35,789 bases of DNA. Origin: an uncultured Bacteroidota bacterium. Its GTDB lineage: Bacteria; Bacteroidota; Bacteroidia; Flavobacteriales; Flavobacteriaceae. Below the pieces are notes generated by a model. The model had not been told where the DNA came from and ran no database searches. It was given only the letters and a program-made list of their open reading frames with translations. Positions 1 through 6,429 of this stretch are shown piece by piece. Numbering within the stretch: position 1 is the stretch's first letter; each line of letters begins with the position of its first letter. The translations under genes were made by a program, and so were the position numbers. The stretch lies in NCBI GenBank assembly GCA_913062555.1, contig CAJXVU010000034.1, forward strand, positions 1 through 35,789. The letters run 5' to 3'.

Positions 1-2
1 AT

Positions 3-161
3 GAGAATGTTGAGCTCAATGGGTCTTTTACTGGGGAAATGAAAATTGCCATTAATAAAAAGGATATGGACTGTTCTATGGTGCTGTATGAGCAAACAGC
101 AGAAGGTAAGTTTTTTAAATTATCTTTGGTTTTATGGATGGATATTCAGGAACAACTTTGA
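3..161 (+). CDS. C-terminal fragment of a CocE/NonD-type (X-Pro dipeptidyl-peptidase family) hydrolase, 5' end outside window
   Basis: An open frame runs in from the left edge and stops with TGA at 159-161, giving 52 visible residues. The stretch containing GEMKIAINKKDMD, then a segment like VLYEQ, resembles the beta-sandwich C-terminal domain (PF08530) of CocE/NonD serine hydrolases, where a similar FSGELKIAINKKDMD segment is usual. In those proteins the chain normally continues for many residues after this point (a segment like YFLGRASYAKD). Here the resemblance ends at KFFKLS and the frame stops 11 residues later, inside the next gene. The product may therefore be C-terminally truncated. 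Family assignment is by remembered motif similarity only; the catalytic domain is not in the window. Confidence 0.5.
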   Translation, partial: ENVELNGSFTGEMKIAINKKDMDCSMVLYEQTAEGKFFKLSLVLWMDIQEQL

Positions 162-547
162 CGAAGAAACTCGGTATAAAGGAAGGACAGGTTGTTTTAT
201 TGGTAAATCAACCAAAGTATTATATGAAATTGTTTACTGATTTTCCTGAACAGGTTCAGATGGTTAAACATCCCAAACCGGAAACTGTAGATTTTATTCA
301 TGCTTTTTATTTCACCCAAAATGTCATGCAAAGTGAATTATCAGAATTGAAGCCACTTTTAAAAAAAAGTGGGATGATATGGGTGAGCTGGCCTAAGGGT
401 AGTTCAAAACTTGAAACAGATTTAAATAGAGAAATAATTCGGGATTATATGCTTGCTGAAATTCGTTTAGTTGATGTAAAGGTTGCTGCTATAGATAATG
501 ATTGGAGTGGTTTGAAATTTGTGTATAGATTAAAAGATAGGATTTAA
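134..547 (+). CDS. DUF3052 family protein
   Basis: 137 residues. The N-terminus, GYSGTTLTKKLGIKEGQ, and the C-terminal block with WVSWPKGSS, then VDVKVAAIDNDWSGLKFVYR, match the DUF3052 family, small cytoplasmic proteins of unknown function. The WVSWPK block and the conserved WSGLKFV end are both intact, so the gene looks full length. The ATG at 134 is chosen because the family usually begins just before GYSG. It lies inside the last codons of the upstream hydrolase frame (28-base overlap), so the two may be translationally coupled. Transcription should end at the hairpin starting at base 550. No enzymatic role can be given. Confidence 0.82.
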   Translation: MDGYSGTTLTKKLGIKEGQVVLLVNQPKYYMKLFTDFPEQVQMVKHPKPETVDFIHAFYFTQNVMQSELSELKPLLKKSGMIWVSWPKGSSKLETDLNREIIRDYMLAEIRLVDVKVAAIDNDWSGLKFVYRLKDRI

Positions 548-549
548 AA

Positions 550-594
550 AACCCTTGCAATATTCTCATTCAAGTTGAGAAAATTGCAAGGGTT
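550..594. terminator. Bidirectional intrinsic terminator between DUF3052 gene and ahcY
   Basis: AACCCTTGCAAT (550-561) pairs perfectly with ATTGCAAGGGTT (583-594). The stem continues past one A/A mismatch with TTCTCA (563-568) against TGAGAA (576-581), leaving a 7-base loop. This is about 18 base pairs, with an A-run before it (T-run for the leftward transcript) and a T-rich stretch after it. The two flanking genes converge here, so it can serve both. Confidence 0.85.
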
Positions 595-640
595 CTAATT
601 ATCTATAAACACAGCGCTCTAATAGCGATAGCACTCAGTG

Positions 641-1957
641 TTAATATCTATAATGCTCTGGCTTATAAGGGCCATCAACCGTTACACCAATGTAACTCGC
701 TTGATCTTCGCGTAACTCAGTTAACTCAACACCAATTTTTGCCAAGTGCAATTTTGCTACTTTTTCGTCTAAAGATTTTGGTAACATATACACTTCGTTT
801 TGGTAAGCAGCTTTGTTAGTCCAAAGTTCTATTTGTGCTAATGTTTGGTTTGTAAATGAGTTACTCATTACAAAACTTGGGTGTCCTGTTGCACAACCTA
901 AATTTACCAAACGACCTTCAGCAAGAATAATAATGTCTTTGCCATCAATAGTATATTTATCGACTTGTGGTTTAATTGTATCTTTAGTATTTCCATGATT
1001 GCCATTTAACCATGCCATATCAATTTCGTTATCAAAGTGTCCAATATTACAAACAATAATCTTGTCTTTCATGGCTTCAAAATGACGCCCTTGAATGATG
1101 TCTTTATTTCCAGTTGTTGTAATTACGATATCTGCATTACCAACAACAGTTTCTAATTTTTTTACTTCAAAACCGTCCATTGCAGCTTGTAAAGCACAAA
1201 TAGGATCAATTTCTGTAACAGTTACAATACTACCTGCGCCACTAAAAGAAGCAGCAGTTCCTTTACCAACATCACCATAACCACAAACAACAACTCGTTT
1301 ACCAGCTAACATCACATCTGTAGCACGACGAATGGCATCTACAGCACTTTCGCGGCATCCGTATTTATTGTCGAATTTAGATTTAGTAACTGAATCGTTT
1401 ACATTAATTGCAGGCATTGGCAAAGTCCCGTTTTTTACACGTTCGTATAGTCTATGAACACCTGTAGTTGTTTCTTCACTTAATCCATTTATTCCTCCAG
1501 CTAGTTCTGGAAAACGGTCTAAAACCATATTGGTTAAATCACCACCATCATCAAGAATCATGTTAAGGGGTTGTCTGTCTTCACCAAAGAACAAAGTTTG
1601 CTCTATACACCAGTCAAACTCTTCTTCGGTCATGTCTTTCCATGCGTAAACAGCAGTTCCTGCAGCGGCAATTGCGGCAGCAGCTTGATCTTGAGTAGAG
1701 AAAATATTACAAGAACTCCAAGTTACTTCAGCACCAAGGGCTTGTAAAGTTTCAATTAATACGGCAGTTTGAATGGTCATATGTAAACATCCTGCAATAC
1801 GTGCTCCTTTTAAAGGTTGTGAGTCTTTGTACTCATCTCTCAAACTCATTAAGCCTGGCATTTCTGCTTCAGCTAAATTTATTTCTTTTCTACCCCAAGC
1901 CGCTAGCGACATATCCTTTACTTTATTAGCTACGAAAGGAACTGTTTTTGTATTCAT
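641..1957 (-). CDS. ahcY: Adenosylhomocysteinase (S-adenosyl-L-homocysteine hydrolase)
   Basis: 438 residues, full length. It reversibly cleaves S-adenosylhomocysteine to adenosine and homocysteine, using tightly bound NAD, and so relieves product inhibition of methyltransferases in the cytoplasm. Visible hallmarks are the substrate-domain motif DDGGD (136-140), the Rossmann motif GYGDVGKG (226-233), the stretch [11 protein letters not shown], and the conserved C-terminus YKPEHYRY that contacts NAD of the neighbouring subunit. The start ATG at 1957 gives the usual N-terminus before [14 protein letters not shown]. Transcribed alone, leftward, from a TAnnTTTG promoter near 2059-2066 with a roughly 95-base leader that can form a three-way junction (separate entry). 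Ends at the bidirectional terminator at 550-594. Confidence 0.97.
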   Translation of the reverse strand: MNTKTVPFVANKVKDMSLAAWGRKEINLAEAEMPGLMSLRDEYKDSQPLKGARIAGCLHMTIQTAVLIETLQALGAEVTWSSCNIFSTQDQAAAAIAAAGTAVYAWKDMTEEEFDWCIEQTLFFGEDRQPLNMILDDGGDLTNMVLDRFPELAGGINGLSEETTTGVHRLYERVKNGTLPMPAINVNDSVTKSKFDNKYGCRESAVDAIRRATDVMLAGKRVVVCGYGDVGKGTAASFSGAGSIVTVTEIDPICALQAAMDGFEVKKLETVVGNADIVITTTGNKDIIQGRHFEAMKDKIIVCNIGHFDNEIDMAWLNGNHGNTKDTIKPQVDKYTIDGKDIIILAEGRLVNLGCATGHPSFVMSNSFTNQTLAQIELWTNKAAYQNEVYMLPKSLDEKVAKLHLAKIGVELTELREDQASYIGVTVDGPYKPEHYRY

Positions 1958-1993
1958 ATTAATTTTTTCTTTATGTTTTTAAAATGTATCTAC

Positions 1994-2051
1994 TTTGGCT
2001 TTCGAACTTAAAATAGTTAAATTCGCTTATTAATATTATTAATCTGCCAAA
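1994..2051 (-). ncRNA. Candidate structured 5' leader of ahcY (three-way junction)
   Basis: Read on the minus strand, a closing helix TTTGGC (2051-2046) / GCCAAA (1999-1994) encloses two hairpins. The first is ATTAAT / ATTAAT (2043-2038 with 2034-2029, 3-base loop). The second is CGAATTTAA (2025-2017) with TTAAGTTCG (2011-2003), nine pairs including one G-U, with a 5-base loop. Junction linkers are only 2-3 bases. The predicted transcription start from the -7 box at 2059-2066 falls at about 2052, directly at the closing helix. It matches no riboswitch class I recognise. The stems are AU-rich, so chance folding is possible. Confidence 0.4.
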
Positions 2052-2058
2052 TGCGGTG

Positions 2059-2066
2059 CAAAGATA
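2059..2066 (-). promoter_or_regulatory. Candidate -7 promoter box for ahcY
   Basis: TATCTTTG on the minus strand fits the Bacteroidota -7 consensus TAnnTTTG exactly and lies about 100 bases upstream of the ahcY ATG. No clear TTG at the usual -33 distance is seen. Confidence 0.5.
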
Positions 2067-2089
2067 ATCAATAACTTTCAGAATATTAA

Positions 2090-2716
2090 ATGCCTCTTTA
2101 TAAAACGTTTCATCCTAATTCACAAACTACCGTTAAAATCTGGGAGATTACAGAATCGTATACTGACTTAATTGAATCATTAAGCTTAAATACCAATAGT
2201 TTGGCGCGTGTTTCTAATATGAAAAGCGAAATTCATCAATGTGGATTCTTGAGTGTTCGAAGCTTATTAGCTGAATTTGGGTATTCTGATGATGACCTGT
2301 ATTATGATGCTAATGGGAAGCCTCATTTATTAAATGGTAAGTATATTTCAATTACGCACTCATTTATATTTTCGGCTGTTATTATTAGTGATGTCCCTGT
2401 TGGAATTGATATTGAAAAGCAACGAGATAAAATTAGTGTCATCGCAGATAAGTTCATTGATTATGAATTTCAATATTTAAAGAATAAAAGCGATCGTTAT
2501 ATTAATGACCTCACTGTAATTTGGTGTACCAAAGAAGCATTGTATAAACTATTTGAAACGCCAGGGCTTAGTTTTAAACAACATACCTTAGTCATTCCCT
2601 TCAATTTAAAAGATGAAACTACTATTGCCTGGATTGACTATAATGATTTTAAACATCGTTATCATATTCATTTTTATGAGTTTGAAGGTTTTACTTGTGC
2701 GTATGCCATACCTTAA
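2090..2716 (+). CDS. 4'-phosphopantetheinyl transferase superfamily protein (Sfp/AcpT type)
   Basis: 208 residues, cytoplasmic. Transfers the phosphopantetheine arm of coenzyme A to a conserved Ser of carrier proteins. The magnesium-binding GIDIE motif (105-109) and the WCTKEALYK motif (145-153, general WxxKEAxxK) are both present and correctly spaced, which identifies the fold. Which carrier protein is used cannot be told; no acp, NRPS or PKS gene lies in the window. It is the first gene of a rightward run; the thiamine-binding gene follows after 9 bases. A weak -7-like TAACTTTC at 2072-2079 would give a very short leader. Confidence 0.9.
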   Translation: MPLYKTFHPNSQTTVKIWEITESYTDLIESLSLNTNSLARVSNMKSEIHQCGFLSVRSLLAEFGYSDDDLYYDANGKPHLLNGKYISITHSFIFSAVIISDVPVGIDIEKQRDKISVIADKFIDYEFQYLKNKSDRYINDLTVIWCTKEALYKLFETPGLSFKQHTLVIPFNLKDETTIAWIDYNDFKHRYHIHFYEFEGFTCAYAIP

Positions 2717-2725
2717 TTTAAAAAA

Positions 2726-2986
2726 ATGAAAATATCAATAGAACTTACTTTAATGCCGCTTCAAAATGACTATGAAGACCATATAAAAGCATTTATAAAA
2801 GAGCTTAGAACTTCAGAGTTTACTGTTTTGGAGAATCCTCTAAGCACTCAAATTTATGGTGATTTAGAGACATTAATGCCGTTTTTGACTAAAACGATGA
2901 GAACTTCTTTTGAAAAACAAAAAGGGGTAATTTTAAATATGAAAATTGTAAAAAGCGATAGAAGCGATTATGAGCCAGATTTTTGA
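2726..2986 (+). CDS. Thiamine-binding protein of the MTH1187/YkoF family
   Basis: 86 residues, one ferredoxin-like domain. The N-terminal strand MKISIELTLMPL, the acidic helix (DYEDHIKAFIKEL), TQIYGDLETLMPFL and the helix ending in EKQKGV fit the small Thiamine_BP/MTH1187-YkoF family (PF01910), whose members bind thiamine or hydroxymethylpyrimidine-type ligands in a beta-alpha-beta fold. No signal peptide, so presumably cytoplasmic. It sits 9 bases after the transferase gene and overlaps the PnuC-type transporter start by 17 bases, indicating translational coupling. A thiamine-binding protein next to a PnuC/PnuT-type permease and a TPP-riboswitch TonB receptor points to thiamine handling. Confidence 0.78.
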   Translation: MKISIELTLMPLQNDYEDHIKAFIKELRTSEFTVLENPLSTQIYGDLETLMPFLTKTMRTSFEKQKGVILNMKIVKSDRSDYEPDF

Positions 2987-3602
2987 TTTTCTTTTCGAAC
3001 AGTATTCTAGTTATCAAACCATTGATATTGTTCTAGAAGCAATAGCTATTGTATTTGGGTTTCTATCAGTTTGGTATTCAAAACAAAATAAAGTTTGGGT
3101 ATTTCCAACAGGAATGATTAGCACCTGCATATTTGTCTATTTATTATTAAAATGGGAGTTGTTAGGAGATATGATGATTAACGGCTATTATTTTATTATG
3201 AGTGTTTATGGCTGGTATATCTGGACTCGAAAAATTGATGCTACCCATGTGACACAAATTTCCAGAACAACGCCCAAAGAAAAGAACATGAGTGTTCTCA
3301 TATTTTTAGCGACCATTTTATTTGTGTTTTTTGTTTATAAGGCAAATGATAAATGGACAGGTTGGGTTGCCTATATAGATACTATAACCACTGCTGTATT
3401 CTTTGTTGGAATGTGGCTTATGGCACGACGTAAAATTGAAAACTGGATTTATTGGATAATAGGGGATCTTATCTCTATTCCTTTGTATTTTTATAAAGGA
3501 TTTACTTTGACGAGTTTTCAATATTTAGGATTTACTTTAATTGCAATTTTTGGATATTTAGCATGGAAAAAAGCCTTAAACAAGAACCTTCAGACTGTAT
3601 AA
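2970..3602 (+). CDS. pnuC: PnuC/PnuT family vitamin transporter (nicotinamide riboside or thiamine)
   Basis: 210 residues, inner-membrane, with about seven hydrophobic segments and many Trp/Tyr. The segment LLGDMMINGYYFIMSVYGWY matches the family core (GD...N.YYF...YGW), and a second half with IYWIIGDLISIPLYFYKG matches the WiigDiisiplYfyKgl repeat typical of PnuC. Family members perform facilitated diffusion, with uptake driven by intracellular phosphorylation of nicotinamide riboside (PnuC) or thiamine (PnuT). The overlapping NadR-like kinase downstream argues for nicotinamide riboside; the overlapping thiamine-binding gene upstream and the nearby TPP-controlled receptor argue for thiamine. 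The substrate is therefore left open. Confidence 0.87.
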   Translation: MSQIFDFLFEQYSSYQTIDIVLEAIAIVFGFLSVWYSKQNKVWVFPTGMISTCIFVYLLLKWELLGDMMINGYYFIMSVYGWYIWTRKIDATHVTQISRTTPKEKNMSVLIFLATILFVFFVYKANDKWTGWVAYIDTITTAVFFVGMWLMARRKIENWIYWIIGDLISIPLYFYKGFTLTSFQYLGFTLIAIFGYLAWKKALNKNLQTV

Positions 3603-4132
3603 AAGTTGTTTTGTTTGGACCTGAATCTACAGGTAAAACAACATTGTCAAGACAGTTAGCCAGATATTATAACTCTATCTGGATACCTGAGTACGCAAGA
3701 GAATATTTGCAAAACAAATGGAATTACGAGCGTAAAACCTGTGAACCAAAAGACTTATTACCTATAGCATTTGGGCAAATGGCACTTGAAAACGAATTGG
3801 CAAAAAAAACGGACACAGTATTGATTTGTGATACAGATTTGCTAGAAACCAAAGTTTATTCTGAAGCGTATTACTCTGGAACATGTGATGAAATTTTAGA
3901 CAAATATGCCTTAGAAAACTCTTACGATTTGTATTTTTTAACTTATATTGACACCCCTTGGGAGGCGGATGATTTAAGAGATAGGCCAAATCACAGATTA
4001 CAAATGTTTAAAGTTTTTGAAGATGCTTTAATAAAGTATAATCGGCCTTATGTTTTATTAAGAGGGAATAAAATAGAACGACTGAATATTGCTGTTAAAT
4101 ATATTGATGAATTAATAAAAAATAAGCTGTGA
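3563..4132 (+). CDS. NadR-like ATPase / nicotinamide riboside kinase-type P-loop kinase
   Basis: 189 residues. P-loop GPESTGKT (19-26) followed by IPEYAREYL, the Walker-B-like VLICDTDLLETKVYSE, and the Arg-rich lid DDLRDRPNHR are the hallmarks of the ribosylnicotinamide kinase domain of NadR. There is no helix-turn-helix and no nucleotidyltransferase (HxGH) domain, so this is the kinase part alone. Phosphorylation would trap a vitamin entering through the preceding PnuC-type channel. The start ATG lies 40 bases inside the transporter gene, and the stop overlaps the DUF4301 GTG start by 4 bases. By family the substrate is nicotinamide riboside, but given the thiamine genes around it, thiamine kinase activity should be considered. 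Confidence 0.82.
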   Translation: MEKSLKQEPSDCIKVVLFGPESTGKTTLSRQLARYYNSIWIPEYAREYLQNKWNYERKTCEPKDLLPIAFGQMALENELAKKTDTVLICDTDLLETKVYSEAYYSGTCDEILDKYALENSYDLYFLTYIDTPWEADDLRDRPNHRLQMFKVFEDALIKYNRPYVLLRGNKIERLNIAVKYIDELIKNKL

Positions 4133-5682
4133 ATTTTTCGAAAAGCGATATTGCACAAATTACACAAAAAGGCTTGACCGTTGATAAAGTTAAAGCGCAA
4201 ATAGCCGTTTTTAAAAAGGGAATCCCTTTTGTAAACCTCAAAGAAGCGGCAACTATAAATAACGGTGTACTTAATTTAAGTGAAAATGAAAAGGTTCATT
4301 ATTCTAATTATTTTGAAAGTCAATGTAATGCCATTTCAATTATAAAATTTGTACCAGCTTCAGGAGCAGCAACAAGAATGTTTAAGGCCCTATTTGCTTT
4401 TTTGAAAGATTATAACCCTGAAGAAGAAAGTATAAACTCCTATATAAATAGAACTAAAAACAATGAGCTTTCAGTTTTTTTAATCGGGTTGGAAAAGCTG
4501 CCCTTTTTTGAAGAGGTTGTTTCAAAAATTCACAAATTGATACCTGATTTTAATGAATTATCACAAGATCAAAGACGATTGGCGTTTGTTGAAACCATGT
4601 TAGATGATGATAAATTAAATTTCGCTCAATATCCTAAAGGATTGATCCCTTTTCATAGATATAAGGATTATGTCTCTACTGCATTTGAAGAACATTTATT
4701 TGAAGCTGCTTTGTATGCAGCATCAAATAATGAGGCGAATTTGCACTTTACAATTTCAGAAAGACATAATCATAAATTTGATGAAGAGTTTAAATATATT
4801 GAAGAAGATGTAGAAGAAAGAACAAAGACAAAGTTTAATATATCATTTTCTTACCAAAAACATTTAACAGATACCATCTCTGTAACTCCTAAAAATGAAC
4901 CTTTTAGAGATGATGATGGTAGTTTGGTTTTTAGACCATCTGGACATGGAGCTTTATTGGAGAATTTAAATGAGCTCAAAGCGGATATTATATTTATAAA
5001 AAACATTGATAATGTTGTCGTTAATAAATATAAAGTTGATGTTTCTCAATACAAAAAGATACTGGCAGGCGTTTTGTTAGAAGTGCAAAATCAAGTTTTC
5101 GAATATTTAAAGCTGCTTGAAACAAATACATATGATGACAATACACGGTATGAAATTGCCCAATACATATCACAGCAACTAAATGTTTCTATTAATAGTG
5201 AATTTAAAAAATACTCAGAAAAACATCAAATTGAATATTTAAGAGATAAGCTTAATAGGCCTATTAGAGTTTGTGGGATGGTTAAAAATGAAGGCGAACC
5301 TGGGGGCGGACCTTTCTGGGTAGAAGGTGAAGGGGGTAGAATCTCTTTACAAATTGTAGAATCTGCGCAAATTGACAAAAAGAATAAGCAGCAAAAAGAT
5401 ATTCTAAAACAGGCAACCCATTTTAATCCTGTTGATTTGGTATGTGGGGTAAAAAATTATAAGGGAGAACAATTTGATCTCACGCAATTTGTAGACAGGA
5501 ATACCGCTTTTATTACTATGAAGACTAAAACCGGTAAGAACCTTAAAGCACTGGAGCTTCCAGGCTTATGGAATGGAAGTATGGCAAACTGGAATAGTAT
5601 TTTTGTTGAGGTACCACTAATTACATTTAACCCGGTGAAGACTGTAAACGATTTATTAAAAGCACCACACCAACTATTTTAG
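4129..5682 (+). CDS. DUF4301 family protein, possible nucleotidyltransferase fold
   Basis: 517 residues, the usual length of DUF4301 proteins of Bacteroidota. Starts with GTG at 4129, overlapping the kinase stop by 4 bases. No signal peptide or membrane segment. Function is not established. Several motifs recall UDP-sugar pyrophosphorylase-type nucleotidyltransferases: VPASGAATRM (75-84) resembles the GGxGTR loop, the GHGALLENL stretch (from 272) resembles the GHGD segment, and NIDN (292-295) resembles the N-x-DN metal/sugar-site segment. A Gly-rich block GEPGGGPFWVEGEGG near residue 390 is also distinctive. The nucleotidyltransferase idea is inference from these motifs only. Confidence 0.78.
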   Translation: MNFSKSDIAQITQKGLTVDKVKAQIAVFKKGIPFVNLKEAATINNGVLNLSENEKVHYSNYFESQCNAISIIKFVPASGAATRMFKALFAFLKDYNPEEESINSYINRTKNNELSVFLIGLEKLPFFEEVVSKIHKLIPDFNELSQDQRRLAFVETMLDDDKLNFAQYPKGLIPFHRYKDYVSTAFEEHLFEAALYAASNNEANLHFTISERHNHKFDEEFKYIEEDVEERTKTKFNISFSYQKHLTDTISVTPKNEPFRDDDGSLVFRPSGHGALLENLNELKADIIFIKNIDNVVVNKYKVDVSQYKKILAGVLLEVQNQVFEYLKLLETNTYDDNTRYEIAQYISQQLNVSINSEFKKYSEKHQIEYLRDKLNRPIRVCGMVKNEGEPGGGPFWVEGEGGRISLQIVESAQIDKKNKQQKDILKQATHFNPVDLVCGVKNYKGEQFDLTQFVDRNTAFITMKTKTGKNLKALELPGLWNGSMANWNSIFVEVPLITFNPVKTVNDLLKAPHQLF

Positions 5683-5684
5683 TT

Positions 5685-6089
5685 TTGAAATATTCTAAAT
5701 TAATACCAGAATTAACATTTAGAGCTGTTAGAAGCTCAGGAAGTGGAGGACAACATGTTAATAAGGTGTCTTCAAAAGTTGTGCTAACTTTCAACGTTTC
5801 AAACTCAGCAATTTTAACTGATACTCAAAAGGAATTATTGAAAACCACCTTGATTAACAGACTTAATAGTAATAATGAACTTGTTTTACACTGTGATGAA
5901 AGTAGAAGTCAGCATAAAAACAAAAGCTTAATTATTTCACGTTTTCTTCAAATAATTGAGCAGGGCTTAATTATTCCTAAAAAAAGAATCCCTACTAAAA
6001 CGCCTAAAAAAGTAATTAGAAAGCGTTTGGAGAATAAGAAAAAGCAATCAGACCGAAAATCAAACCGGAAAAAGCCTGATATAGATTAG
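5685..6089 (+). CDS. arfB: ArfB-type ribosome-rescue peptidyl-tRNA hydrolase (RF-1 domain)
   Basis: 134 residues. The segment FRAVRSSGSGGQHVNKV carries the GGQ tripeptide of class-I release factors, and the Lys/Arg-rich tail (about residues 100-130) is the ArfB/YaeJ feature that enters the empty mRNA channel of stalled ribosomes. There is no codon-recognition domain, as expected for ArfB. The start is a TTG at 5685, two bases after the DUF4301 stop; no better in-frame ATG precedes the conserved LTFRAVRSSG. It is the last gene of the operon. No clear hairpin terminator follows before the TPP riboswitch promoter. Confidence 0.9.
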   Translation: MKYSKLIPELTFRAVRSSGSGGQHVNKVSSKVVLTFNVSNSAILTDTQKELLKTTLINRLNSNNELVLHCDESRSQHKNKSLIISRFLQIIEQGLIIPKKRIPTKTPKKVIRKRLENKKKQSDRKSNRKKPDID

Positions 6090-6171
6090 GAATTATAACT
6101 TTTTTAAAGCAAGGTCAAATTAAAGCCTAAAAAATATTTCTATAAATCTTTATTATTTCTAAAATCTAAAC

Positions 6172-6179
6172 TACATTTG
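6172..6179 (+). promoter_or_regulatory. -7 promoter box for the TPP riboswitch/TonB receptor transcript
   Basis: TACATTTG matches TAnnTTTG exactly. The expected transcription start about 7 bases downstream (near 6186) coincides with the 5' side of the aptamer, which supports the call. Confidence 0.65.
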
Positions 6180-6183
6180 TAGC

Positions 6184-6266
6184 GTTCTCAAAAAAGGGGT
6201 GCCTATATCGGCTGAGATCATACCCATTGAACCTAGAACAGATAATGCTGTTTAGGAAATGAGCTA
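6184..6266 (+). promoter_or_regulatory. TPP riboswitch (THI element)
   Basis: The conserved core is plain: GGGGTGCC (6196-6203), CTGAGA (6212-6217), ACCC then TTGAACCTAG, and GATAATGCTGTTTAGGAAA. These correspond to the pyrimidine-sensing and pyrophosphate-sensing arms of the thiamine-pyrophosphate aptamer, with CTCA (6187-6190) / TGAG (6260-6263) as closing helix. It lies upstream of the TonB-dependent receptor and should shut that gene off when TPP is plentiful. A weak 8-bp hairpin (6271-6291) right after the aptamer, followed by only a short T stretch, could be part of the expression platform; a translational mechanism is equally possible. Confidence 0.93.
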
Positions 6267-6270
6267 TTAG

Positions 6271-6291
6271 AAAATGTCAAGTGGACATTTT
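6271..6291 (+). other. Hairpin directly downstream of the TPP aptamer (candidate expression platform)
   Basis: AAAATGTC (6271-6278) pairs perfectly with GACATTTT (6284-6291) around a 5-base loop. It is AU-rich and followed by only one further T, so it is a weak terminator at best. The remaining leader to the ATG at 6430 (about 140 bases) holds another short inverted repeat GAAGCA/TGCTTC near 6351-6365 followed by an A-run, and no coding sequence I can support. Confidence 0.4.
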
Positions 6292-6429
6292 TAGCAAATG
6301 CCAAAGAATCATCAATTATGAGGCTTTTGCGATTTAGCTCTTGGAAAAAAGAAGCAATATGCTTCAAAAAAAAATTATTAATAATAAAGAATAATTACCT
6401 CTTTTTATTCGATTATTTACATAATCGTA

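Noticed and set aside
1958..2089. Known SAH or SAM riboswitch class in front of ahcY
   Set aside because: The leader lacks the conserved cores of those aptamers; only an unassigned three-way junction can be drawn.
6351..6370. GAAGCA/TGCTTC hairpin in the receptor leader as a terminator
   Set aside because: It is followed by an A-run on the transcribed strand, so it would only work leftward, where there is no gene to terminate.
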